Origin: Melanocharis versteri
Lineage: Eukaryota > Chordata > Aves > Passeriformes > Melanocharitidae
DNA length: 64,000 nucleotides
Direction: 5' to 3'
Assembly: GCA_013397845.1 (NCBI GenBank)
Contig: VZTG01010609.1
Coordinates: 408,134 to 472,133 of the forward strand
Below, piece by piece: positions 36,252-46,939 of the stretch (positions are counted from its first letter, which is position 1; each line of letters begins with the position of its first letter). A model generated the notes under the pieces. That model saw nothing but the letters and a program-made list of their open reading frames with translations, was not told where the DNA came from and did no database searches. A program made the translations under genes and the position numbers.

Positions 36252-36320
36252 GCCATGATCTTCCATCGATAATGAGCCATGATCTTCCATCGATAACGAG
36301 CCGTGATTGTCCATGATAGA
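36252..36320. repeat. 24-bp tandem repeat, about 2.9 copies
   Basis: Copies at 36252-36275 and 36276-36299 differ by one base; a third, diverged copy begins at 36300. The unit starts GCCATGATCTTCCATCGATA and contains an ATCGAT palindrome. In one minus-strand frame it encodes a repeated SMEDHG peptide, as expected for a unit divisible by three; no gene is implied. Confidence 0.85.
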
Positions 36321-36324
36321 GCTG

Positions 36325-37030
36325 CTGAATACACCTCCACTCACTCCTCCCCCTCCCAAGTCATGTTCATAGCTCCCCAGTTTCTGAGAAATCAAACCTA
36401 CTCCTAGGTGCAGATTTCAGACTCTGTGGCTGGATCATTTTTGATTTCTTGCTGAGAAGAGTTTTCTTCTTGATATTTTAAAATTCTTCCACAATTAGAA
36501 AAGAACACCTTTTCTAATGCCAGAATAAATGCTAATAAAATGTCACATTTAAAAACAGGTGGTTTTAAAACCAGGTGGTTTCACAGGAACTGTGAAGTAC
36601 ACAGCTTCTTCCAAAGTGAAGTGGTGATATTCTGATTTATTTTGTTTATATCTACATATAGATATATAGTTCAAATGTGAGAATGGGTGGTATTCAAGTA
36701 CGTTGTGAATGCAATGGGTCAATTTCACATTTGGGAGAACAAATTCAGATAAAAGCAAGATATGTATGATTAATGAGCTTAATTCATCATTGGAACAATG
36801 CGTCTTCAAATGTGGTGGTTATTTGTTTTTGGAACCCTAAATTACACCTGTATATCCTCCTATAATAAACAGCAGTTGAAACAGCGTATTTTGGCTTGAT
36901 GCAGAATTTCTCAGATTTTAGGTGAATTCTATAGATGCTCTCAGGCTAGATGAACATATTTGTCCCTCCTAATTCCTGAAGGCGCACTGTGCAACAGCTT
37001 TACGAGCCAGTTGTAGCAATTAAATTGGGC
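36325..37030. other. non-coding stretch flanking the CpG island
   Basis: No recognisable element. An 86-codon minus-strand frame (36549-36809) has no splice support. Confidence 0.35.
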
Positions 37031-37037
37031 CACTGGG

Positions 37038-37262
37038 TCCCTAAACCAAGCGCTCCGGGCCGGAGTGGAGGCGGAGGCTGCGCTCGCACTGTTCCTGCGG
37101 GGAGGCGAAAAGCTGGGAGCGCTCCGCCTCTGCGGCCCCGATGCAAAGTAAACTTGTCTGCACAGGCGCCCGTCAGCTGCGAGGCAAACTATCTGCACAG
37201 CCACGGGGAGGTTTTTGTCTTGCGTGTGTCGTGTTGCTCTAGGGGCGATTTCCGGCGGTGCT
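37038..37262. promoter_or_regulatory. CpG island without a recognised gene
   Basis: I count about 21 CpG dinucleotides in roughly 225 bp, far denser than anywhere else in the window, with locally high GC and motifs such as CCGGGCCGG and GCGCTCCG. Such islands usually mark promoters in vertebrates. Long open frames cross it on both strands (plus 36989-37423, 144 codons; minus 36941-37501, 186 codons), but high GC lowers stop frequency and neither matches a protein that I know. It may be the promoter of a non-coding or poorly annotated transcript, an alternative first exon, or an orphan island. Direction is not determined. Confidence 0.55.
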
Positions 37263-37509
37263 TTCCAAGAATAGGCATCAGTGGCTTTCCAAAAGCCTCC
37301 CAGAGATCCAAACCGATCTGCCACAGTACATACCACCTCCTTGTGGTATCCCTGTGGATAGGAACTGCTTTGCTGCTTCTCTTGCTTCCTCTTACTAAAC
37401 ATGATGTGTTCAGAGAAGGTTAATCCAGAAACCATCCATGTCTTCTGTAGGAACAGGATTGCCAGTTTTGGCCTGTTACTGACACAGGATTTAAATAGCA
37501 AACAGAAAA

Positions 37510-37985
37510 TTTTTCCTACTTATGATCAGGGAGGTACCTAGCAATAATTTTTTGTAGGTGCAGGCTGGTCACAGTAAATGGCAAAGTAGTAAATCTGCTC
37601 CAGGTATTTATGTTTTGCTTAGGTTGCAGAAAATTCCACAAGTCTACTTCTTTATTGCATAGCTTGCTCTTACTAGTTGCTGTACAATTACTGAATTAGA
37701 AAGTCAGATGGAATTATAAAAAGCCATATATAATAGATATCAGTTTCAATTAGTATAGTGCAAAGTAGGTGTTTCTTCACGGATACATTTGCTTTGTTGT
37801 TGGAATACATGTGCAGTGATACAATGCTTTGTGAAACCTAATACTTACTTTTATGAAAATAAAAATATAAGATATTTTTCTCTGATTTATTCCATTTTAG
37901 GAATTAGAGAAATTAAGGTTCCTTCTCTTTTAATTATCTTTTACAGAGAAACTGTAATCTCTTAATCTCTGTGAAGCTTTTCTCT
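37510..37985. other. non-coding stretch, nothing recognised
   Basis: AT-rich, no features that I can support. Confidence 0.4.
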
Positions 37986-37990
37986 TTTAG

Positions 37991-38151
37991 TTTTCCCATT
38001 GGCATTGGCTGACATGGAGCCTGTGCAGCCTGCAGTTGGTATTCTGCAGCTCAGAGGGGTGTGCTCAGAAAGCAAAGGCCAAAATTTGCCTACATATGTG
38101 CAGCTTGCTTTGACTCCAGGGCAGGCGATTTGCACTTGGGCTGCACAATAA
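37991..38151 (+). CDS. possible terminal exon, unidentified
   Basis: A good acceptor (GTGAAGCTTTTCTCTTTTAG) is followed by a frame entered with two bases (phase 1) that is open for 52 codons to a TAA at 38149-38151. The peptide is mixed (ADMEPVQPAVGILQLRGVCS, then PTYVQLALTPGQ). Phase 1 entry is compatible with the phase 1 exit of 17482, but that would mean a 20-kb intron and one chance in three. No polyadenylation signal directly follows that I can call with confidence. Confidence 0.18.
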
Positions 38152-38894
38152 ATTGATTTGTCAGTTCAGTGACCGACTTAAATAAATTAAAATGGTTCCA
38201 GCTGACAAGAAACAGATCTCTATTTACTCCACCCCACTTTTTTTTTTCCAGCTAATCAAAGCAAGACACTTTTTTCGAGCAAAAATAAAATGCATTCCCA
38301 GACATTCTAGATAAAAGCAAAAGCTAGATTTTCAGGATGATACAGACGCTATCAAAAAACAGGTGCTGTAGTTTTCTCATGTATATTGGATCAGAAACAG
38401 TTCAAATCTCTACTGATTTTATGGGGATGCACTTTTTTCCCCCCTCACCTAACTTAAAAGAAAATGTCCTAACTGAGGAGTTACATGCTATTACAGAATG
38501 TTGTACTTTTCTGTCGGAACATCTCCACTACGTATTAAATCCTTAAGCATCTCTTGGTCAGCAGCACAAAAAGTAGCTCTACAGCCTGCTGCTAAGAACA
38601 TTCTGGGGATTCCCAGGTTACTGTATTAATGAATCCAAGTGCTCAATAGAAAAAAAAAAATTACAGACTGAGGGGGCACTAGCACACAATTCTTCATTAT
38701 GTTGTGTCTAAGGTATTTTCCTAAATGCTTGATTTGGTTCAGAGAGAGATTAGATTTGAATCTGAGACTCTGAGAGCATGTTCTAATTGTTGGGCTGCAA
38801 AGCCAGAAAGCTCCTTTTTGGGCAAAATATTGTGAAACTAAAAATTGTTAAAATACCGTGGGGAAATACGAAGTAGCCCTTTTGATATTAGCAG

Positions 38895-39235
38895 ACCACT
38901 GTCTTCAGCTACCTGAAAGGAGATTGTGGCGAGGTGTATGTTGGTCTCTTCTCCCAGGTGATAAGTGATATGATGAGATGAAACAGCCTCATGCTGCACT
39001 GGACAGGTTTAGATTGGATAGTAGGGAAAAATGTCTTCACGGAAAGGCTTGTCAGACATTGGAACAAGCTGCCAAAAGAAGTGGTTGAGTCCCCATCCCT
39101 GCAGATTTTTAAAAGACATGTAGATGTGGCACTTGGGGACATGATTTAGAGGCAGTTTTTGGCAGTGCTGGGCTAACAGTTGGACTTGATCTTAGAGGTC
39201 TTTTCGAGCCTAAAATTTCAGTGATTATATGAACT
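38895..39235 (+). mobile_element. CR1 LINE 3' end (truncated copy)
   Basis: This is the characteristic CR1 3' terminal region in sense: GTTGGTCTCTTCTCCCAGG, then a GGTTTAGATTGGATA segment, GTCTTCACGGAAAGG, ATTGGAACAAGCTGCC, GTCCCCATCCCTGCAG, GATGTGGCACTTGGGGACAT, and GTTGGACTTGATCTTAGAGG. It ends with a degenerate ATTCTATGA-type tail (GATTATATGA) near 39223-39232. In one minus-strand frame it appears as a short open frame, a shadow. It is severely 5'-truncated, as is usual for CR1; only this part remains. Confidence 0.92.
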
Positions 39236-39239
39236 AATC

Positions 39240-41865
39240 ATTGGGACTTTTGTTTCTTTTTTATGATTTGGTGAGAGTTACTCAGTGTGATTGCCCCACA
39301 TTTATTTTTAACTCCAAAATCTAGTCTGCAAATACGTAAGTGTGCAGTCGAGCAGGAGAATAGTTTCCAGGCTAGAGTGAGAGCCTCACTTCACATAGGT
39401 GAAGATGTAGGCGTCTTTCCTGTCATATTTCACTTTATTTCTGTGGGGAGTAGAAGGTAAGTAGGATCCTTGCAGAAGGGACTTCAAAACATGGCAAAAA
39501 AGAAAATGGTCAGAGTCAGAATCAGTGGACACTTGGCATTTCTTTCTGTAACGCTGATAGAAATTCCCCAAACATCAAGGCAACCTAGAGAAAATGATCA
39601 GAGCTTGGGAAAATATCACAGCATATGATTCAGCCACGTCTGTTACAAATGAACCCTATTTACTTTTGCTGTCATATGAGTCTTGTCATACATTGTCAAT
39701 TATTCTGTATCTCATAATTTTAGATTCTTGTTGCAGTTCGCAGCAAGGAGTGTGGTTCTATAAATCCCTTTTTAAAAGGGAAGGTCTATAGGTTTCTGTT
39801 CTTAGGCGATGTATGCGAATACATTGCTGTTTGATCAAAAATGTAAAATGATTTGTGGACTTGCCTTTATTTTCCATATCCTTGAGTTTGGAAAGGAGAA
39901 GACACATAGCTTCCAGTCTGAGAGTTTAATATATTTGAAAGGTATGGTGAAACATTTTTTGGCTATGAGAATGACATTATCTTGAATTATTATAAGTTTA
40001 GTATGGTGATATTTTATTTTTTGCAGAATTCTCTACTACACTTACGTATCCAGGAGATATTTCCCCTTTTAAATGCAGTAAGCGGACACACTGTGTCTCT
40101 GAAAAAATTGTGAGAATTAGCTCCAGAAAATATGCTTGAAGCTAAACTTCATGACTAAAGACAATGATATAATTGGTTGCACAGTCATTATTCTTTTTAT
40201 CCATTCCTTTGATGAGACAAGTTAGTGCAAAAAGTTACCTGCCTGGTCTGGCATAGTGATTTGAAGTCAGTGGACAAGCTGTCATGACTTCGGTCTCTTT
40301 TTCAGGTCCCCTCTCACCATTTTTCAGGTCCCCTCTCACCATTTTTCAGGCACTCCTAGTGCCTGGGATGGTATTTTTAAATAGCTTTTGAACTGTGCCG
40401 TTAAACATTAACATTTCACTCAGTTTGGGCAGTTTTCCCTTGTGTGACAGTTAATTTAAACCTTATGCTTCTGTTCTAGCACAATTTCCCCATCCTCTTC
40501 AGGTGGGCAGCCTCTTACCTGAAGCCACAAGCCACTTGCTTACACTTGCTGAAGAAATCTCGTTATAAGACCTTGAATAATTTGTCTGCTTGCGTTTTTC
40601 CAGAATTCGCATGACCAATGGCCTTGAAAGACAGTGGTGCAGGGAAAAGCATCACTGGGAAATGTTCAGCTCCTCATGGAGAGGTAGCGCTTCATTGTGT
40701 GAGCCTGTGGTGCCAGGCACTGGATTTTTGCATGGCGTCCTGAGATGGCTCTGTCTGCTTGCAGTGTGTGATAAACAGCTCAAAACAGCTTGTAAGGACT
40801 TCCTCTTTGAGTTGGCTTGGCTCTCTTGGTCCCAACTCCTTTTCCTCCCTGCCAGAACGTTCAAGGGACAGGGAGCTTAGGGATTCATTTCAGAACAGAA
40901 CTCCAAGCAGCTTGTGACTGTACCTCAAAATTGTGTGTTTATGGACACGTGGGTTAAATTTTTCTCATTCTTTGAGCAGGAAAGTGGAAGAAAGCTGGTT
41001 GGCTTTTTGTAAATATAGTAGTTTTTTAAGTATACTGTCTTTCTGAGTCATGTAAAATCTCAGTGATTCCCCACTGTGAACAGCATTGCCTAAAAATTAC
41101 CTTAAGTGTTCAACTATTTGTTACTACTTCCAATTCAGTCTCAAATTTTTGAGAAATTCACTTTATTCTGCTAAATATATTCCCTCCTATACTCAGTAAG
41201 CTATTTTTTTTCCTGTCTATGTACCTATTTGCAAATGCTCAGTAGACTAATTAAGGTTTCTGAAGGTTTAACCTCGTCTTATACAGTAGATCCTGAGACT
41301 TGCCATGGTGTTAGCTCAGTAGGCTGCAGGGAAGGGTTCCAGAAAATAGTGTGTAATATTGCCAAGCAGGGCTTTGCTGTTGAAATTCCTTATCCCACAG
41401 AGCTTAGGTCAATGTTAATGTGACAGGGGAGGTTTAGTCCTGTGGGAAGGTGTTATCATCGCATGGTTTTAAAATAAATTTTATCACCTGAGTCTAAAAG
41501 AAACTGGGCTGCTTGTATTTTACTTAATTGTTCTTTAAATTGTGAAAGAACACTATATTTTTAATTAATTGCCAAGCAAAAACAAGTTATATACTTTGCT
41601 TATAACTGAGCACACTGGAATAGTTCTGCATCGGCAGAGAATATTCCCGTTTTTGTCAAGGAAACGTATTTCTGAAATAGTTGCAAAAGTATTAGGGGAA
41701 CCCTCCCACCCCAGTTATTTCAAATGAGATGCAAGACAATTACAGCAGCTTAGGTCAGCCAGATCTTGCTCTCCCTGATGTCATGGTGTGATGCCATCAA
41801 ACAGTGCTAGCTTCTGATGCTATGCCTTTTGCTTGATAAAACGAAAAATATTTAAAATGCCACTG
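39240..41865. other. non-coding stretch with a short tandem duplication
   Basis: Apart from the duplication at 40299-40350 I see nothing supportable. A 96-codon plus-strand frame at 40590-40880 has no splice pair. Confidence 0.35.
40299..40350. repeat. 22-bp tandem duplication, 2.4 copies
   Basis: Unit TTTTCAGGTCCCCTCTCACC plus AT at 40299-40320 and 40321-40342, identical, with a partial third copy to 40350. Each copy carries an acceptor-like TTTTCAG, so the locus has three stacked potential acceptors. Confidence 0.92.
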
Positions 41866-41872
41866 GTCTTAC

Positions 41873-42015
41873 CTCATCAAACTATTGCTAGTTCTTTTCT
41901 TTGAGATTTTGCATCCTAGCTCTGGAATACTTATTATTTTCTTGTAAGAGTGTCTAATTCCCTTCTGTTCGTGTTCCGTATTTTTGCCGAACTCACCGGG
42001 TGGCTTGGCCTTGAC
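41873..42015 (-). CDS. candidate internal exon, unidentified protein
   Basis: On the minus strand a fair acceptor (TTCTGCTGTGAGTCAG) and a near-consensus donor (GATGAG|GTAAGA) enclose 143 bp. The frame entered in phase 0 is open throughout and leaves AG (phase 2 out). The peptide is polar and basic (VKAKPPGEFGKNTEHEQKG, then KKIISIPELGCKISKKR). An internal GTGAGT after CCACCCG offers an alternative donor. Exit phase 2 is compatible with entry at 9263, at least 32 kb away, but this proves nothing. Family unknown. Confidence 0.27.
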
Positions 42016-42019
42016 CTGA

Positions 42020-44090
42020 CTCACAGCAGAACTCACACTGCCCACACTGGCTGGCAACGGGCAGAGAGAGACTCAGATCTTCACTGGATTTGCAGTACTC
42101 AAAAATAATAGAGGGTAGCATAATTTATATTTTTGGGTTCTTTAATTGTCCAGATAGCGGAGGATGTCATTACCCTGTGTTTGGGCCCAAATGCACAATG
42201 TATACACATCCCAGAGCAAAGACTTGCGCCAAAATGACACCCTCGCCTGTAGCATTGACAAGACTCAAAAAATATACAGATACATCAAAATGAAAAAAAA
42301 GAAATTAAAAAAAAAAAAAGAGGAAAGGAAGAAAGAAATCCTCTTTTGTTGTATAATAGTGAAGAGATGTATCAAAATCCATAAATTAGGCACAACTTTA
42401 AATCCACATACAATTTCAATTACATACATCTGTTTCTCCTTAGGAAGAATGAAGTGAGGTCAACAACTAAACATTTTACAGCCATCAAGATTCTGGGATG
42501 CTTTTTAAGCTATATACATATGTGATTTGTAAGAAACCTATTTATATGTAAAATTTCTCATTTGAACATTCATTCCTTTTATTATGCAAACGCAAAATTT
42601 TTTGGAAGCTACAGGCTTCGAAGTGAAGTGAATGCATGTATTTCAGCCCAATGTTATTGCTCTAATTTTTTTCATTTTAACCCCCTGATGTTTCTGTCAT
42701 CATGAAGAAAAATATCTGTTTAACTTTCAGATCTGTAGATAGTAGGGAATAGATGAGGCAGAGATTTTCCTTCAGAAATATATATAAAAGGTTTCTGAGT
42801 TCTTTGACAAAAATAAAAATTAAAGCCTTAACAGAGGTTTTTGAAAGAAGATGGGCAAGGGAAGAACCTTATATCCTGGGACTCAAGGTAGAAGATTTTA
42901 AAAATCTTTGAATTATATGTAATTTCATGTATTTGAGTGGCACTGCTCCTTTCCTTCTCTCACCCAGTACCACTCACAGCCTTGAATAGAGCCTGATTCA
43001 TTCTGCTGTGACAGGCTCGTTGTGACCCTGGTGAGGCTTATGTCCAAGATGTTGGGTATACCATCATTTTACCAGTGATAATAAAGGTGATGACTTTACT
43101 GATAAGGTTTTTAGTAACACAAAATAAAACGGAGATACGTTTTACATTCATCCTAAATGTATGATATAATGTATTGACCCTCTTTGAGCCTGCAGCCTTT
43201 TTGAATTTCTCAAATATTAAAAAGTGAGCAAAGACTTAAGTAAGCTTGCTGAACAATAAATCAAACAAGAAAGCTCTTGGAATACAGAATCGTAAAACCT
43301 TCATGCATAAAATAAAAAGCAAAATACTGACCTAAATTGTTAATAACAGGAAAAGTCTGTTAATACCTGTTGTATAAACCCCTAATCTTTACAGTTGTTA
43401 ACAGGAACTGGAGTGCATGCATAAAAAACCTCTCTTCACAGCAATGCTGTTATCCACATCAATCAAGATAATCCCACAGTAAAACCTCGCTAAAGAGGAA
43501 ATGTGGCATGTTTGGATAATGTCAATGATTAGAAAACATGTCCCAGAAAATGCCATGCAAAACAAGTTTAAATATTAATGCACACCTTCCTAGCCCTTTT
43601 CAAACTGAGAGTCTCAAATTATTTACGTGGACTTGAAGGGCTGAGCTCTGATTTCAGTTCTAGATGTGAAACAAACAGAATTTTCTGTGTATTTGAAAGC
43701 AAAGTGTAATTCTGTGCCATAAAACTCCACAGCTGTTTTTTTCACAAAATATGAATTCTCTGTCTGCACAAGGGTAAATTGAGTCACAGAGCAGGGACGT
43801 GATTGAATGTGAACACAGTGAACCACAGCACATAACAAACCTTGCTATCCCTTATTACCACTCCCTCCTTCATGGCTCAAGGAAACATGCTGCTGGTTCA
43901 AATTCATTCTGTCTTAGGCTGACAATGTATATGATCATAGCTCATCAAAGAGGACAATTTTTTTCCTTAGACCACGCTATAAATTAAATGCCTGGTAGAT
44001 TTTCATAGGGTGTATAGTATGTTCTGGAGAAATTACTGAAAAAGAATGACACACTAAAGCTCTGTGAACAATCATGTCCTTATTTTCTGC
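42020..44090. other. non-coding stretch
   Basis: A/T-rich with an A-rich run at 42291-42328. No recognised gene or transposon. Confidence 0.4.
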
Positions 44091-44095
44091 TCTAG

Positions 44096-44273
44096 ACTGA
44101 TGGTAATTGAATATGATTTGCACTTGCAGGTTGGCAATCGTGGACTGCTAATCACTTGGGAAAATACAACACACAGCGCTCTTGAGTGCTGTTCTGCTAT
44201 TGTTTCCCAGGGCAATCAAAGAATTGGCTCTCCTCGTGTGCTTATGAGGAAGGTGGTATTAAAAAATACGTAA
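44096..44273 (+). CDS. possible terminal exon, unidentified
   Basis: A good acceptor (CATGTCCTTATTTTCTGCTCTAG) leads into a frame entered with one base, open for 58 codons to TAA at 44271-44273. A second internal acceptor (ATTTGCACTTGCAG) precedes 44130. The peptide includes VGNRGLLITWENTTHSALEC. Alternatively a donor-like AGGAAG|GTGGTA at 44249 could close an internal exon. No family recognised. Confidence 0.2.
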
Positions 44274-44279
44274 GGGAAA

Positions 44280-46690
44280 CAGAATTAGTTCAGCTGAGTT
44301 TAGATGGCTACAGTTTAAAAGTCTGGATCTTAGCTGGTTCTTGTGAATTCACAAGACTGGAGTATACTGTCCTATAAAATGCCTTTTTCTCTCCACAAAC
44401 TTAGCAGGGACCTTCTTATGCAGACTCAGATGACTATGTTGCAGCTATCCAAAGTTAGTGAGATGGATCTCACCTAAATTTAAATGGAAAGTCACCTTTC
44501 TGCAGAGCTTAGCAAAATTGGACCTTTTTGAACTTTCTGGAGCAGTGCAGCAGCCAAACCCTACAGAAACCAACAGACATGGGAGAAACACAAAGGAAAG
44601 CGTGAACATAGAGTAGAAGTAATGTTCACAGTAATATATAAAAATTGCATAAAAGTCTATGTTTCAATAAGAAGGTGGTTAGGTTTGTAAATGGAACCTG
44701 TCAATATTACAATTGTTTGATGAGAAGGCTCACAATGTGAGAGCAGAATTCGTTATTCAACAAGCTCTCAGTTCAATTCAGCTGCATGAAATGCAGTGTG
44801 GATTTAAGGAAAAAGCTGAAAACCTGAGTGATCAGCTGGGTAGCCTTACCAATTAAGCAAGGAAGTGTGGGGAAGTACGCCATGCTTAGGCACATCTTCA
44901 ATGAAGGGCTGCCTGAAAAGACCACATGTAGGAAAGGGCTTGGGTTGGGGTTTTTTAAGGTTTAATTTTGAAAGTAGAAGAAATATGTTATCTCTGACCT
45001 CCTTTCTGGGAAAAAAAGAAGACATTAATAAATTATTTTGTAATAATTTCAAATTAGAAAGTAAGATATGGCTTGTTACAGGAATAATCATTCTACCTGT
45101 AGAGCTTCTAAACTGTGATTAAGTAGTTTTATTGTTCTAATTTAAAAAAATAAAACAAAAAAACTGTGATGAAAAATTTGTAGGGCACTGTAAGCACAAA
45201 ACAGAGGAAAATATGGTTCTGGCAGTGGACTGAGTTGTAGGAATGCTGCTCTCACTTTGTGGTTCACTCTCTTTATGTTAAACATTTATGAATAGCATGT
45301 GCTTGACCTAGATGGCTGCAGAAGGATGTAGGATCCCCATACCTCCAAGAACATCCAAAATCTGGAGGTTTGTTTGTGTGTGGGCTTATGCTGTTCATAT
45401 GTAACCTCTTCTAATAAGTGGGAGTGGACACGGAAGGTGAATCATGGCTTGTGCTGTATGTTGCATAACCTTGTTGTTTTGGGCTTTTTTTTAAATCCAT
45501 GTTAGCAAAGAGCAGTGCCAGGGCATGTTCACTGGCCCCGGGGCCACCAGGCAGCATCTGGCCATGCTACCAAACACTCCCAACATCCAAAGGTGGAGGG
45601 ACTGCATCCAAAATGCCCTTGGGGAGCACACTTACCCTACTGCGCTGCACTGCAGATGGTGCTATCCAGAGTGCCAGGTCACTGCACCAAAGGTGTGACA
45701 AGGGCAATTTTCATGGTTTAATAACTGCAGAGGGAGAAATTCTTGTGAGTAGGAATGTTTTTGGCTCCTGAGTTTACTGGAATAGCTGTTGTGCTGGTAA
45801 ACAAGGATTTCTGACAGCATACACAGAAAGTTCCTTTAGGAAACTAAGCACTTATGAAATGAGAAAAAATGTTTTTACTTGAGTGTCACTGTTTCTTAAT
45901 CATAGTAATTATCAGTTGTGATGATAAATGCCTGGTTTAAAGGTGAGATAGAGTATTATAAGTAATGGAATTATTTACTAGAGATTGATGTTACCAAATA
46001 TATGAGGATGCATTTCTTCTGAGGAAATAGAGGACACAAAATGTACAAGAAAGAGGGTCACAGGGCGATGAATAAAAATGTGTCATTACAAAGATGTCTG
46101 TGAACAATTTACTTAGGAAAGGATAGTTACCACCTTTCTGTTTTCAAGGAATAGGTCTAAAACAAGCAGGAGGAACTATTTTTTCATAGAGTTGTAATTA
46201 AATTGTAGAACTTGGTTCCAGATGAATGGCTGATAGGCAGTTCAGGAAATTCTTAACCTTCTGACTGCAAAAAGCAGTGATGTTTGCTAAGCAGGACCAG
46301 TCTGTCCTTACCTCGTTTCTCCCATGTCCCCTAAGCATCAGCTACAGGCTGCAGTTGGAGGCAGGATTTAGTCATTTCACTCTAACCCAGTATGACTGTT
46401 TCTACTTTTCTCTAGCCCAGATCATGTGTGTGGAGATCGTAAAAAGGAACGGGCAACATTTGTTGACAACATTTTATTCTTTTCCTTTATCACCCACCTG
46501 TCAGCAGCCCTGAGATGGTTTTAGAACTCAGCAGAGCAAAGGAAGCATTGCAAGAGGCATTGGAGGGGAAGTTATGACTCTAAAGCATTTGTTTGCCTCA
46601 TTATGCTAATTTTTCCATTATCTCTGGGGTAGTGCAGCATCTTGATCCAGGTGAATTTACATTCAGCTCTTAATTCCATTGTTCATGGGT
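44280..46690. other. non-coding stretch, nothing recognised
   Basis: A GC-richer patch at 45500-45720 carries open frames on plus in two registers, without motif or splice support. Confidence 0.35.
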
Positions 46691-46696
46691 TCTCAC

Positions 46697-46891
46697 TCTG
46701 TAAAACTGGGAAGCTGTCATGAGAAGCAGTGATGGCAAATACACCATCTGTGAGATTCTCAGCTCGTATTACAACAAAGGCCGTCGAATCCTCCGTTACA
46801 TGGGTTCGCGATACAGTGCCATAATGAGTGATCAGGGAGTAAATCGTGCGGTCCAGCCAGGAACTAAACCATGCACTCCAACATTTATATA
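46697..46891 (-). CDS. candidate internal exon, unidentified protein
   Basis: On the minus strand the frame is open from just after a pyrimidine-rich CTTTGCTTTTGCTGCCTGAG (weak GAG acceptor) to a donor CAGA|GTGAGA; an alternative acceptor (GGTTTAG) would start it at 46863. The frame carries about 64 codons and leaves one base. The interval is rich in CpG for this window (about eight in 110 bp), as conserved coding sequence often is. The peptide contains YKCWSAWFSSWLD and STAFVVIRAENLTDG. A plus-strand frame of 70 codons also crosses it, so strand is not certain. I do not recognise the family. Confidence 0.28.
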
Positions 46892-46939
46892 CTCAGGCAG
46901 CAAAAGCAAAGGTCTTCAGGTTCATACCTGAGTAAGTGC

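Noticed and set aside
38909..39142. 77-codon minus-strand frame
   Set aside because: It is the antisense shadow of the CR1 3' end.
43890..43910. GGTTCAAATTC resembling a tRNA B box
   Set aside because: No A box at the right distance and no cloverleaf pairing that I could draw.
46314..46350. Minus-strand interval with a good acceptor and ACGAG|GTAAGG donor
   Set aside because: All three frames contain stops from the strong acceptor; it could only be a non-coding exon, and I have no other support.
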